From Chara braunii (Eukaryota; Streptophyta; Charophyceae; Charales; Characeae): 23,598 nucleotides of DNA. Positions 8,925 to 19,450 of this stretch are shown here, in pieces. Location: positions 222,440 through 246,037 of the forward strand of contig BFEA01000150.1 in assembly GCA_003427395.1 (NCBI GenBank), in the 5' to 3' direction. The notes beneath the pieces were generated by a model. The model saw nothing but the letters and a program-made list of their open reading frames with translations, was not told where the DNA came from and ran no database searches. The position numbers and the translations under genes are program-made. Numbering within the stretch: the first letter of the stretch is position 1; every line of letters begins with the position of its first letter.

Positions 8925-9622
8925 AAACCACCAGTGTTTCCGCCAGTGTTAAAAAATTACGATGTCTTGGCCAGTACCCGAACTTTTCGGGGTGGGACAC
9001 AGGGTCGGCAATGTCCCATAAATCTGAATTTTATAGTGACAAAAAAAGGAAAAAAAAAAAATGCTTTCTCTACTGCAATGATGTCAGGCTGGGTAGAATG
9101 CACCTTACAGGTAAGGCGGTTACATTCTGAATGTTACTGTTTTTGTTTTTTTTTTTAGGTCGTGTGTTTCTTATGAGTCCCCTGTCCGTGAATCGCTCAA
9201 GCTATCCGTGATCTGCTCAAGCTATGTTTTATCAGAGAATTGTAAGGCTCATCACACTGGCACTCAGGGGAATGTATCCAGCCATTTTCACGGTCGGATC
9301 CATGTGCCCGTTTTTTTTCCCTTTTATTCTCTTTTTGAAATCTGTCAACCTGACCATGGGGCTGAGATGCCCTCATTGAGGGCACACTCACACTACCACT
9401 TCCAAGAATGCATACAACTGCAATCACGCCCAAAGCTTTATTTTCTTTTTTTTTTAATTATTTTTTGAGGTTCATGGCCGCAACTTTTCTTCTTTTTTGT
9501 TTTTTTTTTTTCTTTCCGTGAGAGTACCAGAAAGAAAACGGAGTGGTACCCAGGCTCGACAAAACTCGGAGCGCAGTGAAATTCAGGGTCGGTAAAAACA
9601 GGCTCGGAGGTACTGGTGGTTT
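8925..9622. mobile_element. Candidate 698-bp non-autonomous DNA transposon
   Basis: The left end starts AAACCACCAGTGTTTCCG. The right end read inward on the minus strand starts AAACCACCAGTACCTCCG, matching at 15 of 18 positions. Weaker similarity continues for about 80 bases, including a CCGAAC-TTTTCG-GGG-like block. The interior has A/T runs and no credible ORF. I could not find a convincing target-site duplication, so the superfamily is open. Confidence 0.5.
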
Positions 9623-9772
9623 AACAAACCGGACATAGTGCCCAAGGCTTATATTATCAATAAGAAGATTGAGGCCGGGGTCCTCATAGTCTACCCGGAG
9701 AAAACCGAACCGAACAAGATTAGAACCAGGCTACGCCTCTTCAATCCTTCATGGACCGCCAGATCAGAGTAA
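9623..9772 (+). pseudogene. Short open frame remnant, unidentified
   Basis: From just inside the right end of the preceding candidate element, a frame without ATG reads WWFNKPDIVPKAYIINKK and continues through EAGVLIVYPEKTEPNKIRT to a stop (TAA) after RLRLFNPSWTARSE. The composition looks protein-like (Lys/Ile-rich, alternating hydrophobic), but no family is recognised. It may be an exon remnant or a fragment of a retroelement protein, and chance is possible. Confidence 0.25.
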
Positions 9773-10379
9773 TAAAACAAGCTACCTTGCCATTCAGAAA
9801 TCAATTGAAAATCACTCCCCCTCTCTACCAAACCACTGCAAATCCACCCAGCGAGTTATGAAGGAGGGAATGGATCTGCAAAACAGTTTGGAGATCTAAG
9901 GGAAGACCCTGGCTGCAGCGCGAACCAGTCAAAAAAACAGAGATGGAAGTCTCTCTTGAGAGATTCTTCCATCCCTTCTCCTCCTGGTCACTCCACCTTA
10001 CCTAGAGCCTTCCCTTCAGATCCCCCCATCAAGTTCAAGTCAAAGTTTTGGATTGTTTCTCTAATATCCTTCTTCTGATGTATTTGAGAAGTTTAGTCTT
10101 AGTTTTTTCCCATTATGCTCTAATCCCAGGCTGAATAAATTGTACGATTATCTCAGATATTTCCCCACCTTCCAAGGCAACGTTATCTCTTACCAGGACA
10201 CAATGTTTATACCAAATAACCCATAATACCGCCTTTCTTCCTATAGTAAACAAATTGCGTTGAAAATCATAAAGTTGGAAGTTAATAGGTTTTCAATGTC
10301 CCAGCAAGATAACACGCCAATCCTACGGTCAATGTATCCCGGTCAGGCTCCTCCAAATATTATCCCACCTTCGCCATAA
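9773..10379. other. Probable 3' untranslated remains of the older LINE
   Basis: No ORF is recognised. The stretch lies immediately downstream, on the minus strand, of the zinc-knuckle end of the LINE fragment at 10380-10977, so it is most simply its 3' untranslated part. T-rich runs near 9441-9456 and 9493-9510 could mark an eroded poly(A), but neither is decisive. Confidence 0.35.
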
Positions 10380-10977
10380 TAGGACTGCACCCGGACATTA
10401 CATAAATACGAGTTTAATAGTTTCACAAATTTTTCTATTAGGGAAGTTTGTATAACAAGATTTACACCATTGAGAGGTTAAACCTCTTTGTTCTAAATTT
10501 GAATGATCAATGAGTCAGTCATTTGTAGGTAAACATCGGTGAATAATTTGTCATTGAAAGGAAGCAAATTTGGCTGGTCTTTGTTTTAAGCTATTAAATG
10601 ATTTTATATTCTTGATAGTGTTATTGTCAATATTCAAATGTCTAGACCACTGTTCTTGTATAATTGCAGCTACATCCACCCTTGGTCTAAGAAGACGATA
10701 TGCTGCCTTAACTGTGATAGATGGCAGAGTTCTTACTTTTGTCTTTCTTACTAGTCTTCCAGATCCACTCATTTGGGTCCAGGGGTAGATCTGGAATAGG
10801 AGAGTAAGGATGGTACGCTCTCCGTCTCTTCGTTGAAGAGAAATAAACCACTTGTCTCTTCGTTGAAGAGAAATAAACCACTCGAATCTTGTAAAGGTCT
10901 AGGAAAGGGAAAAACTTTACCTGATCATTGTGGGATGGGTGTAAAAAAAACATTTTTGTCATCTTAAAAATACTCAC
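10380..10977 (-). pseudogene. LINE ORF2 C-terminal fragment (older copy), with zf-RVT knuckle
   Basis: The minus strand reads PDLPLDPNEWIWKTS and VKAAYRLLRPRVDV, followed by CLPTND, a stop, SNLEQRG and the knuckle WCKSC (10455-10469), ending in GAVLLWRRWDNIW. This is the region between reverse transcriptase and the C-terminal zinc knuckle of L1-type plant or algal LINEs. The same blocks occur in the copy at 11990-13810. It is more decayed than that copy: stops lie after LPTND and before the last knuckle Cys, and the ligand region EHIFLQC of the other copy reads KLVFM-stop-C, losing the His. It is probably a 5'-truncated or interrupted insertion. Confidence 0.8.
10824..10883. repeat. Perfect-length 30-bp tandem duplication
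   Basis: GTCTCTTCGTTGAAGAGAAA and the following 10 bases occur at 10824-10853 and again at 10854-10883 with at most one difference at the end. In the LINE frame this repeats ten residues (VVYFSSTKRR/Q) in phase. Near identity inside a heavily mutated pseudogene indicates a recent slippage event. Confidence 0.9.
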
Positions 10978-10982
10978 TATAA

Positions 10983-11008
10983 CCTTTTTTTTTTCTTTTT
11001 TTTTTTTA
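10983..11008 (-). repeat. Poly(A) tail of the younger LINE (poly(T) on plus)
   Basis: T9-C-T13 on the plus strand reads as an A-rich tail on the minus strand. It lies at the end of the younger LINE's untranslated region and directly against the older LINE fragment. This is the expected mark of target-primed reverse transcription. No clear target-site duplication was found. Confidence 0.7.
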
Positions 11009-11995
11009 ACACACCCCCACCAGTCTTAGTGGTGTTGATAAGAGCGGACACCACCAACACCTGGGCGAAGGCTCCATCTATTGGTGGGGAGCATCACCTG
11101 CTGGAAAACGGGTCCAACGTCCCAATGCCCGAGAACAATCGTGGGGCCTACTAGCATTGACTGTCCGGCAACCCGGGGGATTGACTGAGCAGGCCTATAT
11201 AGTGTTCATTGCCATCTGTACCTCTTCACCATCAAAAGAAGGCCGCCAGATAAAACAGTTAAGAGTTGGTACTATTTACTCTTTAGTGGCATGAACTAGC
11301 TGAAATTTCGTCCTGAGTTTGAAGAGAATGTTGGGGAGCCCTCTTTTCACTTCCTCTCTTTGTAGCACCGGATCTTTGAGACCTATCCTGTGCTGTATTT
11401 TCAGTGACTTACACTCCTTTCTTGGGGTAGATCCTTAAACCCTTAAACCCTTGTTACTCTCCCTGATATCTGGTACCCCACATTCCTTGCTTAATTTCCT
11501 CAATCTCCCATACTATTCCAAGCCCATCAAGCAGTTTGATGGGGGGGGGGAAGAGATCAGGGAAATCTTCGCTCGATCTCATCGAGATTGTTGTATTGAT
11601 CTTAGTTCACTCACGAAAAAAGAGTCGGTAGTCTCTCAATAGATTATTTCCCCCTTGTCCCTCCCCTAGGTCCTTTGTTCCCCTTGTCATTCCACTTTCC
11701 CAATCCTCCTCTCGTGGTCCCCTCCAGGCCAGCTCAGACTAAATTCCTTGATCTTATGTTGGATGTGTGTTTGTGAATATAGTAATTAGATTTGAGTCTT
11801 TACTTTCTCCCACTTTGCCCTTATTTCTCTTTGGATCTGTTGTTGTATGCTTTCCGTGAATTCTGGTCCTTCCAATCTTGCTCTTTCGATTTCGTATGTG
11901 CAGTGTCGTCGCCAAAGGGTCCAAAGTACCGCCCTACATCCACATATTGCTGGTGATATCGTCTAGTTGGTCTGTAGGCCAGATTTCACACAGCA
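11009..11995 (-). other. 3' untranslated region of the younger LINE
   Basis: This non-coding stretch lies between the zinc-knuckle ORF end near 12004 and the poly(A) at 10983-11008. It has no credible ORF on the minus strand. A short run of CCCTTAAA units (about 11426-11447) resembles but does not match plant telomere repeats. The assignment rests on position only. Confidence 0.5.
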
Positions 11996-12599
11996 AGGTT
12001 TTCCAGTCTCATGACCACTGGATCTGAGTTTCTAGGTGTTCCCAAATTTTATCCCACCACCTCCACAGCCACACTGCTCCTGAGCACTGAAGAAATATGT
12101 GTTCAATTGTTTCTGGTACTTTTCTGGATGGGAACGCATTGGTGCAAAGCCTACACCAAGGCAGGGCATGCCCTCTCTGTTTCAGGTTCGTTCTATCTAT
12201 CAGTCAATCATTTGTCGGTAGGCAGCGGTGTTCGATCTGCCACTGCAATGAGGTAAATTTTGCTGGGTTTTCTTTGATCATTTTGAACCACCCTATGTCT
12301 CTTAGCTTGTCCTTGTCGATGTTTAAGAGGTTCATCTAGCGTGTCTCCACCTGGTCGCGAAGGTTTATTCTCGGCTTAAGGAGCCTGTAGGTCGATTTTA
12401 CTATTAGGCCATATAATGATCTAGTGAATTTTTTGCCCTTCCCCGCTGGAGTTGTCCATGCCCATTCTAACGGGTCCAAGGCGAGTTGGTGGTCCGGGAC
12501 TTGGGGGAGATGTGCGATCCATTGCTCTCTTTCATGGAGCACTCTAATTCTGAAAAGTTCCTCCTTTTGGCATATAATTGTTTCTTCCGGAGAGGTTCT

Positions 12600-13600
12600 T
12601 TGAAGGACGTTATTCCAACTTATTTGAAAGAGGTTTACTCTTATTAATCCGTCGGGCTTGTAGTAGACGAGGTTGCCCACCTCACTTGGTCAATCCTTCA
12701 ATGTCACCCAGTCCGATTCTTGTAGGGTGGGGCCTCTCGCGAGGATTCTCCACCAGGCTAGGGGGATCTTTTCTGTTATAGCTTCCAAGGCTTCCTCCGA
12801 TCAATGGCAGTAGCGTAGTTTCTCTCTTAGTTGACCCGGATCAATCTAATTTTTCTTTTTTCGTATCCCACATGTATTTTATCCTTGTTATTCCTCCTCT
12901 GACCCAGCCTTGTCATGGGGAATCCATGCAATGGAGGGTTTGTCCCCTAAAGTCTACTACCCATTTGTTATCAAAAAGGGGTTGTCGTGCCACCTCTTCC
13001 CATCTATCTTGTAGAGTTTTATCCGGTAGAGGAAAACTTCTCCATATTTTCAGAAGGTCGGGCCAGAAGGTATCATTGCGCAGGTCGACTCTTGTTGCTT
13101 GTTTGGGTGAGTCGGGATGAATGTGAGCAATTTGACTTGCCTCCCATTGTTCTGAACCAGTTCCCACTACCCAATCTCCGTCTTTAAGGGAGATACCTTT
13201 CCTTAGTGTTCTAACCCAAGCCAAGGGGATAGAAAGATGATCTGCTCTAAATTATGGGCTAAGGGGATAAAAAGATGATCTACTCTAAATTATGGGCAAG
13301 TTGGTGGGCATACCTGAGCTTACCTCTTAATTGCTCCTCTGTTAACCAGTTTCTGTTTTTCGTGTCTCATATATCTTTGATCCTTAACACTCTTTTTTTA
13401 ACCCACAAGGACCATGTAGGATCGAAACTTTTGAATATGACCCCATTCCGATCAGTGATCCATCTGTTGCCAAAGAGGGGTTGCCTTAGGGCCTCCTCAT
13501 ATCGGGAAGGAAATGGTTTATTAGGTAGAGGTAAATTGCGTGATGTTTTCAATAACGATATCCATAAGTTATTCATAAGTAACCTTCTCTAGCTGCTCCC
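12600..13600 (-). repeat. ~500-bp (~165-residue) tandem duplication within LINE ORF2
   Basis: The block starting LLKTSRNLPLP (from about 13558) recurs as LLKIWRSFPLP (from about 13059), 499 bases away. In both copies the order is the same: RYEEALRQPLF/RWEEVARQPLF, NRWITD/NKWVVD, IKDI/IKYMWD, LRGKLRYAH/LREKLRYCH, then IPLAWVRTLRKG/IPLAWWRILARG and GDWV/SDWV. Divergence between copies is large, so the duplication is old or belongs to the LINE family itself. Alternatively two differently truncated copies of the same LINE lie joined. Confidence 0.7.
13223..13297. repeat. 38-bp tandem duplication
   Basis: AAGGGGATAGAAAGATGATC and the next 18 bases at 13223-13260 recur at 13261-13297 with two substitutions. 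Because 38 is not a multiple of three, the duplication shifts the LINE frame. It lies at the seam between the two ~500-bp modules. Confidence 0.9.
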
Positions 13601-13810
13601 CTCAACCCCTCTTCTCTTGATTGTGCCTTAATCCTTTGAATGCTCCAACATAAATCTTCAATCCATGTGAGAGGGTGGATATCCATCGTAGTTTGTGGTG
13701 CTAATGTACGAATTTCCTCTAGCGTCATCAGTTGTTAGGGTTTATCATTCGAATAAACCAGTTCTTTTAACCACTGGAATGCTAGCGATTGACATTACAG
13801 AGATGGATCA

Positions 13811-15196
13811 ATAAAGTCTTAACCTCCCTCTAAATTTGGGTTGGACAAGAGAAAGTCATGCTACTCTAGGGATGACGTTTTTTAACTCATGGTTGCCTCT
13901 CCATCAAAATGCCGTCACCTGTTTTTTTAGTCTCTTTGTGCTTGACTTAGTGATTGCCCATAAGGCAGATTTTTACCATATGGATGCTAAAACCATATTG
14001 TTAATGATTAATGCTCTTCCAAATAAAGAAGTTCGTTGATTTTTTCATTGATTCATTTTAGCAATCGATGTAGGGATGATTTATGAGCAAACAGATTAAA
14101 CTGAGTTGTCCGATAGCACTTAGTTATCATAATTAGCTGGGCATAAAGTTGCTTGAAGTTATGCGAGGTTGTTTGTGATTTCAAAGTCATTGGATGATTA
14201 TTGCAGAGTAATGAGATTGGTTGATCAGTCACTGCTAAGTCAACCCTTAATAAGACATTTCAACTGAATGGTGGATTCAATTTGAACAGTGAGGATCACC
14301 AGATATTGAACTTTGTTATCTAGAGAACATGCAACATTGCACCCTGGACTGTATCTTAACAGAGTTGCAACTGCACAAAATGCAGTCTTCAAGATGACAT
14401 TGTGCTGAAAACTCTTGTTGGGAGATTAACACCGCTATTGGTAGTTTTTTATTAATCTCATGCCTCGTCAAGGAACACAAATTTTGACAGTTATTGTTGT
14501 GATTTATTGATCATCAAGATCTCAAAACAAAGCATTGGGAGAACTACGATCAGAAAGGGAGAGAAATCAGAAAGGCAAACCTGCAAAGAAACACAAACAT
14601 TTCATCATCGCATGTACCAGATGATCGGGGACTTCGATCGGGAGAGAGAGACATGAGAAGAACCACTGACTTGTATGTCAGACAAACAATGTTATGAATA
14701 AGTTGTTTCGCTCTAACTTCCTCCAGCGTCACAGGTAGGGCTCTCAAGTCCATCAGTAGAAAGTTACCCTTATCAGATTGCTTGATGAGACAAAAGCAGT
14801 GGTAACAATTTTTCCCACCAATTCAGGATAATGAACATTTCACCATTAGAGGAGACAAATTTTTCGCTTTTCAAGGGGTGTTGAGCATATTACAAAGGTC
14901 TCCTCATGCAAGAAGGTCAATTGTAGTCAAGTTGCGCTCTCGAATGAGTACATAAGTTCATTTATTATTTATCAGTCATAACAATTTTGCAAGATTGGAA
15001 AAATGAAAGAAGAGAAAACTCCTGGTACAAGTTGCCGCCTTCAATTATCTTTGTATTTAAATCGTCCGGGGAAAATATCGTCGTGACGAAAGTGGTGGAC
15101 GAAGATCGGACGCAGCAGAGTCAAAGGTGAAATGGAGGCATACATCTTGACCGTTCGGATTTTTATTTGGATATAAAGAAAAATAAACGCGCGAGC
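13811..15196. other. Unassigned stretch
   Basis: No recognisable gene, RNA or element end. The left part may continue the LINE upstream, but I could not read an RT motif. Short ORFs such as minus 14550-14753 (67 codons) have no recognisable features. Confidence 0.5.
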
Positions 15197-15303
15197 ATGT
15201 CTTCTTCGGGCTTGAGGTTTCTTGTGTCATTTTCATACGGAGGGCACTCGCTCGGAATGCGAGAGGGTGAACCACGCTGGCTGATTCCTAGACCTTTAGT
15301 CAG
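15197..15303 (+). CDS. Possible first coding exon of an unknown gene
   Basis: An ATG at 15197-15199 opens a frame reading MSSSGLRFLVSFSYGG and on through MREGEPRWLIPRPLV. It meets a perfect consensus splice donor, CAG/GTGAGT, at 15303/15304; without splicing the frame stops within the donor. Local composition is richer in CpG than the neighbours. I found no matching downstream exon and recognise no domain. The minus strand also has a 72-codon frame across it. This is a weak candidate. Confidence 0.2.
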
Positions 15304-15309
15304 GTGAGT

Positions 15310-16930
15310 ACAAATCGTTTTTTTTTGTACATATACCTTGGTCTTCCAGTCAGGGTGATGGATACGTCATTATACCTGGCAGGGCTAAGTGAAAAACTAC
15401 CTTGATTTGGGCACATTGGGTCGATGAGCAACCAGGGGTTGGATAAGTGAAACAACTAGCTAGATGGTCCGAGCAAGTCAAGAAAGTCTTACACAATAGA
15501 GTTATTTCATAGATTCCACTGACTCACTTGTCTGAACTCAAGAGACCCTACCAGTGAACTCTAAGTAAAACCACTAGACGAGCAAGAATAAGTTTCAGAG
15601 GCAGGTAATGAGCAGTGAGTTAGGTTATAACACAGGCTGCTTCCAGTATACTGGTTGTTTCTAACATTATCATAGATGGTCTTCATAAGCAGGGGACACT
15701 CAAAGGACTCGGTGACTTTCCTCTATTTCCTACAGAAATAAACAGGGATTGAGGACTTAGACTGACTAAGTCGACTCGGGGTTTAATAAGTTCAACAGAT
15801 TGAATAAACTCAAGACTCAGCATAGTGGGACTCAAAGTGCAGTTGATCAGAGCATGAACTCAGAAAACATAAGTGAATCACAAGAGGCTCTCAACTTATT
15901 CGAGATTACAAGAACCAGACTCGACAAAATTAATCAAAATCAAACATATTGAACTTCATAGAAACCAGTGAATTGATGGTAATCCTGGTTGGAAGATAGC
16001 TTTTGGACTGTGTCAGGGCGCACTCAATGCGGCCGTGAACCGAATGGAGGAATAATACGGAAGGACTTGGCCCAGGACGATTTATGGGCCAGGGTTCTGA
16101 GAGTCTGGCACAAACTTCTTCTTTTCAAAATAGTCTCAAGCACATTTTTCGGTCAGAGTAAGACACATATTCTGATCAAGCTCTGACACTCTTTCTAGTC
16201 AGACTCATATGCATATTACAATCAGACCCAAGTATATTCCCTGATCAGACACAAGCCTATATTCTAATACAAAACACACAATTTTAGAACTTAAACGTCG
16301 AACTTCGACCGGATCCATGTTTATAGCTCCGAGCACTCTTGGGTTTATGTTCAGTTTAGATTAAGGTACAAACATGATTTAATTTAATGGTCAAACTGAA
16401 ATCGGATGCAACAGACTCAATCGAATTCCAGTGAACTCGGACTCATTAAATACAACACACTCATTGTGAGATCAGACTCATTACAGGGTGACAGGTCCCC
16501 TTTGCAAAGGAAAATCAAAGTCACAGATCGACTTTATCGCGGTACGAGGTTATTGTTCGGTCATTTTATTTCAGTGATTTCAGTTCAAACTCAGGATTTT
16601 CAGTTCAGGGTTAGCGAACCCAGTCTTATTTTTCAGTGGAGGTTTTCAGCAAAGACTCGGATTAGTTTCAGTAAGTTCACTGCAGATCCAGAGAACTCAG
16701 ATAAATTTTAGCCTCGGTGAGCTAGATCAACGAGTTCAGTTCAACATTGATTGTAATCTAAATGTGGTTTTCAAGAAAAACTTCAGTTCAATTATCAGTT
16801 CAACCCCCATTTCAGTTCCAACAAATTCGATCCAGTCTCATTTTCAATGTATGCAATATCAGTGAATCAATCAGTAGGCTCAGCTCAGTCTCAGTGATCA
16901 GGATTTACTCTCAGCAAACTGTGTTCTTAA
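15310..16930. repeat. Zone of degenerate short words (ACTCA, GACTC, TTCAGTTCA)
   Basis: The stretch is unusually rich on this strand in ACTCA/GACTC words (more than 20 by eye), and from about 16560 in TTCAGTT/CAGTTCA words. No clear fixed period or gene is visible. It could be a decayed short-unit satellite. The ORFs at 16406-16711 and 16762-17034 are explained by the word composition. Confidence 0.5.
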
Positions 16931-16959
16931 AAGATGTAGTCGGGTCACATCGGGCAGTT

Positions 16960-17100
16960 CCGATGACAACAGTGACAATGATGGCCACATCGGGAGGTCA
17001 CGGTGGTAGCAGCCATGATGTTGGTCACAGTTGACAATCTCGATGACAATGACAATAATGTTGGTCATAGTTGGTTCTCCTAGTGACAACACCAACAATT
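16960..17100. repeat. Degenerate 40-bp repeats around TTGGTCA(C/T)AGTTG
   Basis: ATGTTGGTCACAGTTG at about 17019 and ATGTTGGTCATAGTTG at about 17059 lie 40 bases apart, each accompanied by GATGACAA(T/C) and GTGACAA words. About 2-3 imperfect units. No coding signal. Confidence 0.7.
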
Positions 17101-18230
17101 TTTGTCACGATAGTTTTTACGTGATATTAGTGCGTAGCAAGATTGGTTAAGTGACATATATCGAGATCAGCGAGTATGTGAGTACAACAGACTCTAGGTG
17201 AGACGACAAATATATTAACAAAAGCGGACTTTGAACTTGAGCATAATCATCAGATGCAGGATGCAACAATCCTCTTCTCGAGTACAGGTCAACACCATGT
17301 GGACTCTCTCAATGACCGATGGACAACCTACTAACCATTGTCTGATCTCGGAGTATGATATCCCTTCAGAGAGGAGAGAACTAGCTCACTACAGGGACAA
17401 TGATTCTAAATATTGTATGTTCGTTGTGTGGCCTTGATGAAACCAATAGTTCTCCTCTTCTCTCACATGATCGTTGATCTTGTCGTGTCGAGTTGGTCTC
17501 GAGTCTTGCCTTGTGATCTCGTTTGAGTCCTTGTTCGTTTTATCACAACTCTCAATTCCTAAATGACACTTCGGTATCCATGCATTCATATTAATTTTCA
17601 ATTTTAATTATTGCATGTTTTATTTAACCGTTCCGAATCATAATCAAAGATTCATAAGACCAAGGACCGGCGTAGACTGCGATTGAAGGGTCTCGCTCAA
17701 AGCTGGATGCACGCAAAAGGAAGGGATTTGCATTAATCGTTATTAATTTATTATGACAATCATCAAAATCTTGTGTGACAGCATGTTGGCTTTCTAGTCG
17801 TCAGAAGTGGCTTGACTAGAAAAACTTTGACAGCGGGACCTAAGACTTGATGCACCGCAAAAATAGGGTGGGACCTAAAAATAAATATGGGCTGCGTTAA
17901 AAATAGCACGGGGCCTGGAAATAGATTTTTCCCCCTTTGAAAATCCATCTAGGCCTAAGACCTTATTTCCTTAGTTTTTTTCGGTTATTCCTTTTGCAGT
18001 TTGGTTGTATGACCATGCCATTTCCGTCCCCAAACATCTCCTCTTTTTTTTTAGGAAGCCCGAGGGCTGTTTTTGCCACCGTTCCGATGTAGCCCCTCGA
18101 TTTCACTCGTGTAGTTGTTGTGGTTCGAACAGAGGGTCAAGAGTTGACCCTAGAAAGTCGCCTCACCGTCGGGCTCCCTTTTGACATGACCCAGAGGTTG
18201 ATCACCCCTCATCATTTTTTGTTGCCACGA
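17101..18230. other. Unassigned stretch before the hAT remnant
   Basis: No gene is recognised. At 17830-17935 a loose repeat built on GGGACCTAA/AAAATA words appears three times (GGGACCTAAGAC, GGGACCTAAAAATA, GGGCCTGGAAATA), which might belong to an end of the hAT element. I could not pair it with an inverted copy. Confidence 0.4.
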
Positions 18231-18314
18231 CGCGTCGACGTACGACAACGTGCATCTGTTTAAGGAGATGCGCTCGGGACGGGTTGCCAAGGGTGCTCAC
18301 TAGTCATGAGTCAT

Positions 18315-19342
18315 GAGGGTAGTGATGAGTTGTCGGGCAGGTTTTGTGCATCCTTGCCTAGAGAGGGCCTCGTGTAGGATGAGGAGGCTGTGCACCGTGT
18401 TTAGGCGTAGACGGATGTGGAGGCGGCTGCAGTGCTACAGACGAAGAAGGAGAGGGAGGTTCCTACTTCAAGGAAAGGAGTGTGGAAAAAGGCAAAACAA
18501 CCTGCTATCGGTGATATTTATGGGAGCTAGTGGTCCACGGACCTCAAGTATTTATTGCAAAGGGTGTACTCCAACGAGTAAACCTTCAATGTCTTCCGCA
18601 TGGATACGTGAAGGCCATACAATAGACATATGCAAAGGCAACCCTCTGCGACTAAGGCCATATTCCCTTTTCACAATGAGATTGCGTCCATGAACACGGC
18701 TCAGAAGGACAGTTGGGACTTGGATCAGTTGAGAGAGTTTTTCAATAGTAGGAGGGCCACTATCCTATTGGGTGACAAACCAATCATGAACCTCCTGTCC
18801 ACGGACGTGTGAGGGGTCCTCTTGTTTAGGACAGTGAACAAGGAGGGTGAGCGAGACAATCCCCTAATTGTTTTAAGGACGTGGTTGAAGATATTCGACG
18901 AGTTTGGCGGAAAATGTGTCAAAGCAATATGCACAGACTCTGCCTTCGCTCACGTCAAAGCAGTTAATGGTTTGGTGCCCCACAGCATGCCTCCGGAGCT
19001 TAGGCGCATCATGTGATTTCACTACTTAGTATATGTTCGCAACAAGCTGTTGTCAGGCACATGTACCATTTATCACTGGACCACAGAGATTACAGTTAGA
19101 GCGAGAGCCGCCGTGCATTTTATCAAAGTGTCATCTGTCACTCTCAGCTTGTTCAGGCAGTACAGTTCGCACATAGGGTTGATTCGCCCTTGCGAGAGAT
19201 GGTTTGCATGAATCATTACCATGGTTGGGCGTCTGCAAGTGGATGAAAGTCGTTGGAGAAGATGATACTAAGGGAAAAATTGGCGGCTATCTCGAGGGCT
19301 GGTCCGTTGTGCATTAGGCTTGTTGGGAATATTGATAGGTGA
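18315..19342 (+). pseudogene. hAT-type transposase (DUF659-like) remnant
   Basis: One plus-strand frame carries the family landmarks in order: a charged linker near 18430-18490; AKQPAIGDIYG; TFNVFR near 18580; DKPIMNLLSTDV; RTWLKIFDEFGGKCVKAICT (about 18880-18935) with a TDSA segment whose Asp lies at about 18936; and LIRPCERWFA (about 19179-19208). After a +1-type shift, LEKMILREKLAAISR and LVGNIDR continue to a TGA at about 19340. In hAT/DUF659 proteins these belong to the RNase-H-like catalytic half that cuts and rejoins transposon DNA. Stops occur near 18366, 18395, 18517, 18573, 18608, 18810, 19014 and 19209, so it is dead. The BED zinc finger and the C-terminal dimerisation domain are not seen. 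A GA/CT minisatellite follows directly. Confidence 0.75.
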
Positions 19343-19379
19343 GGCACATGAACTATGCCCCACAATCAAATGCGTTCCT

Positions 19380-19450
19380 TTTCCCTCCTCGACTCCCACG
19401 TTCCCGCATCCATCTCCATCATCTTCCCTCCTCCTCCTCTACTTCTTAAA
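19380..19450 (-). repeat. CT-rich copy of the GA minisatellite, opposite orientation
   Basis: Read on the minus strand this gives GAAGTAGAGGAGGAGGAGGG then AAGATGATGGAGATGG, the same unit that is tandem on the plus strand at 20394-20600. The copy interrupts or ends the hAT remnant. Confidence 0.7.

Larger units (their letters stand above)
11996..13810 (-). pseudogene. LINE ORF2 C-terminal region (younger copy), broken
   Basis: Reading right to left: LAFQWLKELVYSNDKP and QLMTLEEIRTL (13700-13780); a segment with PLPNKPFPSRYEEALRQPLF (13367-13576); a related segment with PLPDKTLQDRWEEVARQPLF (12913-13224); LREKLRYCH and EKIPLAWWRILARG (12690-12850); PDGLIRVNLFQISWNN; DPLEWAWTTP; VKSTYRLLKPRINL; and a zf-RVT knuckle WCRLC (12144-12158) with ETIEHIFLQCSGAVWLWRWW. 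This order is that of the post-RT half of a non-LTR retrotransposon ORF2, whose RT copies the element's RNA at a nicked target. Stops and frameshifts lie near 13740, 13580, 13290, 12820 and 12690. The RT core itself is not recognisable upstream, so the copy is 5'-truncated or too decayed to read. Confidence 0.8.

Noticed and set aside
11426-11447. Telomere-like CCCTTAAA repeats
   Set aside because: Only about two and a half 8-base units, differing from the plant CCCTAAA unit, in the middle of LINE untranslated sequence.
13713-13731. Second hammerhead-like CTGATGA...GAAA on the minus strand
   Set aside because: There is no helix II between the boxes, and the bases lie in the LINE reading frame (LMTLEEI), which explains them.
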